In this document: piece by piece, positions 13,092 through 14,351 of the stretch | Layout: the number at the start of each line of letters is the position of its first letter | How positions within the stretch are numbered: the stretch's first letter is position 1 | Assembly (NCBI GenBank): GCA_027325115.1 | Contig: DAHWFG010000505.1 | Span: 1 to 14,351 of the forward strand | Length of the DNA: 14,351 bases | DNA from: JAKBCQ01 sp021807585 | GTDB taxonomy: Bacteria > Planctomycetota > Planctomycetia > Isosphaerales > Isosphaeraceae | Direction: 5' to 3' | Program-made: the position numbers and the translations under genes | Notes under the pieces: model-generated | Seen by the model: only the letters and a program-made list of their open reading frames with translations | Databases searched by the model: none | Told to the model about the DNA's origin: nothing

Positions 13092-14351
13092 ATGAGAAAG
13101 ATTCAACGATGCGCGGCCGCGGCGGCGGCCTGGGCGACGATTATAGCGTTCGGGGTTACGGGGGTTCGCGCATTTCAGGAGCGCGATTCGAAGGATCAAA
13201 AGCCCGGCGTGAAGGCCGAGAACGCGATCGACGTCGAGGCGATCCTGGCGAATTTGCACCGGCGCGACGGTGGAGGGCCGAACGATTCTCCCGATAAAAA
13301 ATATCATGATTTCAACGATTTAACCAAGGGATCCGAGAAGATCGACGGTCTGTTCACGATGCACCGCAAGGATGATCATTTGTATGCGGAAATCAAGCCG
13401 ATGCAATTTGATCAGCCGTTGCTGGCGCCGATCACGATTGCGCGCGGGCTGGCGATGGCGGGGCGTCCGCTCAATTTTGGCGAGGAATGGGTGATCATGT
13501 TTCATCGCGTCGGCGACAAGGTTCAGGTCGTGAGGCGCAACGTCCATTACAAAACGCCGCACGGCGCGCCGCTGGGGAAGGCGGTGCGGCAGAATTACAC
13601 CGATTCGATCTTGATGGCGTTGCCGATTCAAAGCGTCAATCCCGCGGGGGGGATGAGCGTCGTGATCGATTTCGCCGATATCTTCTTCACCGATTTCGCG
13701 CAGCTCGGCCTGGGATTTCTCGATCGGAACCGGACGAGTTGGCATAAAGTGAAGGCGTATCCCGGGAACGTCGAGCTCGAGGTCGAGGCGACGTTCGGCG
13801 GCGCGCGCGGCGGCGGAGGAGACGACGGCCTCGCCGATCACCGAGGCGCGACGGTCGTCATTCATTACACCCTGGCGAAACTCCCCGATCCCGGTTATCA
13901 GCCGCGGTTCGCCGACGACCGCGTGGGGCATTTTCTCAACGCCGTCAAGGATTTCGACGCCGACGATAACGATTCCACATACGATCGCATGATTAATCGC
14001 TGGCGTTTGGAGAAGGCCGATCCGCGCAAGCCTCTTTCGGCGCCCAAGAAGCAGATCGTGTGGTGGGTTGAGGACAACGTGCCGCACGAGTTTCGGCCGT
14101 TCGTGGAGCAGGGGATTTTGGAGTGGAACAAGGCGTTCGAGAAGATCGGGTTTCGCAGCGCGATCGCGGTTCGGTGGCAAACCGACGACGACGTGTTCGA
14201 CCCCGAGGATATCGATCATTGCGTGTTCCGCTGGATCACGACGAACGACACGTTCGCGATGTCGGGTCTGCGGTCGAATCCGCTGACGGGGGAGATGATC
14301 GACGGCGATGTGATCTTTGATGCGAGTTGGATTCGCACATGGAAAGAAGAA
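13092..14351 (+). CDS. Secreted zinc metalloprotease-like protein, DUF5117/DUF4953 type (3' truncated)
   Basis: 420 residues are visible before the window ends, in one open frame from the ATG at 13092 with GGAG ten bases upstream. Residues 1-27 form a signal peptide (RKIQRC, Ala-rich core, cleavage after VRA). KYHDFNDLTKGSEKIDGLFT at about 70-90 fits the N-terminal DUF5118-type segment. LYAEIKPMQFDQPLLAPITI, LNFGEEWVIMFHRVGDKVQV, RRNVHYKTPHGAP and the following strands fit DUF5117. From about 322, IVWWVEDNVPHEFRPFVEQG, ILEWNKAFEKIGF, DPEDIDHCVFRWITTND and IDGDVIFDASW fit the start of the DUF4953 metzincin-like catalytic region. The zinc-binding HExxH motif normally comes just after this point, so it lies beyond the edge and catalytic competence cannot be judged. 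An exported protein of about 800-900 residues is expected. A separate transcription unit from the DUF1501 gene is likely, given the gap. Confidence 0.9.
   Translation, partial: MRKIQRCAAAAAAWATIIAFGVTGVRAFQERDSKDQKPGVKAENAIDVEAILANLHRRDGGGPNDSPDKKYHDFNDLTKGSEKIDGLFTMHRKDDHLYAEIKPMQFDQPLLAPITIARGLAMAGRPLNFGEEWVIMFHRVGDKVQVVRRNVHYKTPHGAPLGKAVRQNYTDSILMALPIQSVNPAGGMSVVIDFADIFFTDFAQLGLGFLDRNRTSWHKVKAYPGNVELEVEATFGGARGGGGDDGLADHRGATVVIHYTLAKLPDPGYQPRFADDRVGHFLNAVKDFDADDNDSTYDRMINRWRLEKADPRKPLSAPKKQIVWWVEDNVPHEFRPFVEQGILEWNKAFEKIGFRSAIAVRWQTDDDVFDPEDIDHCVFRWITTNDTFAMSGLRSNPLTGEMIDGDVIFDASWIRTWKEE

Noticed and set aside
13320..14219. 299-residue minus-strand frame opposite the metalloprotease-like gene
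   Set aside because: The plus-strand frame has a signal peptide, a Shine-Dalgarno and clear family motifs; the antisense frame is a by-product of GC-rich codon use.

Overview
The window looks like planctomycete DNA (phylum Planctomycetota). It is GC-rich, with gene families typical of that phylum: two proteins combining planctomycete cytochrome c (PSCyt1), DUF1549 and DUF1553 domains, each followed by an exported DUF1501 protein. It also has a lineage-typical hypothetical protein with a repeat-laden tail, and the start of a large secreted zinc-metalloprotease-like protein. I cannot place it to genus. I see no tRNA, rRNA, CRISPR array, transposase or phage gene.

Layout. From 1 to 2038, minus strand, is a YgiQ-type radical SAM protein whose 3' end lies outside the window. 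A 364-base gap with two inverted repeats separates it from a 286-residue hypothetical protein (2403-3263, minus). The middle of that gene holds a degenerate 18-bp tandem array, an inverted-repeat pair and a 39-bp-spaced direct repeat. A 754-base divergent gap (3264-4017) follows, without a convincing gene. Then four plus-strand genes form two consecutive two-gene modules: PSCyt1/DUF1549/DUF1553 protein A (4018-6579) with DUF1501 protein A (6584-8047), and protein B (8161-11307) with DUF1501 protein B (11330-12790). A 32-bp tandem repeat starts over the last stop codon. After about 300 bases a DUF5117/DUF4953-type metalloprotease-like gene begins (13092) and runs off the right edge.

How the genes may work together. 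Both PSCyt1 proteins have Sec-type signal peptides and two CxxCH motifs. Both DUF1501 proteins have Tat-like twin-arginine N-termini and belong to the alkaline phosphatase/sulfatase fold superfamily. The tight spacing inside each module suggests a co-expressed, exported redox-protein/hydrolase-like pair, present here twice, probably by old duplication. Copy B differs from A mainly by about 190 extra residues, predicted beta-rich, between the two helices of its central helical hairpin. Substrates are unknown. The closest thing to something undescribed is this pair of diverged modules with the inserted domain, together with the layered repeats inside the hypothetical gene.
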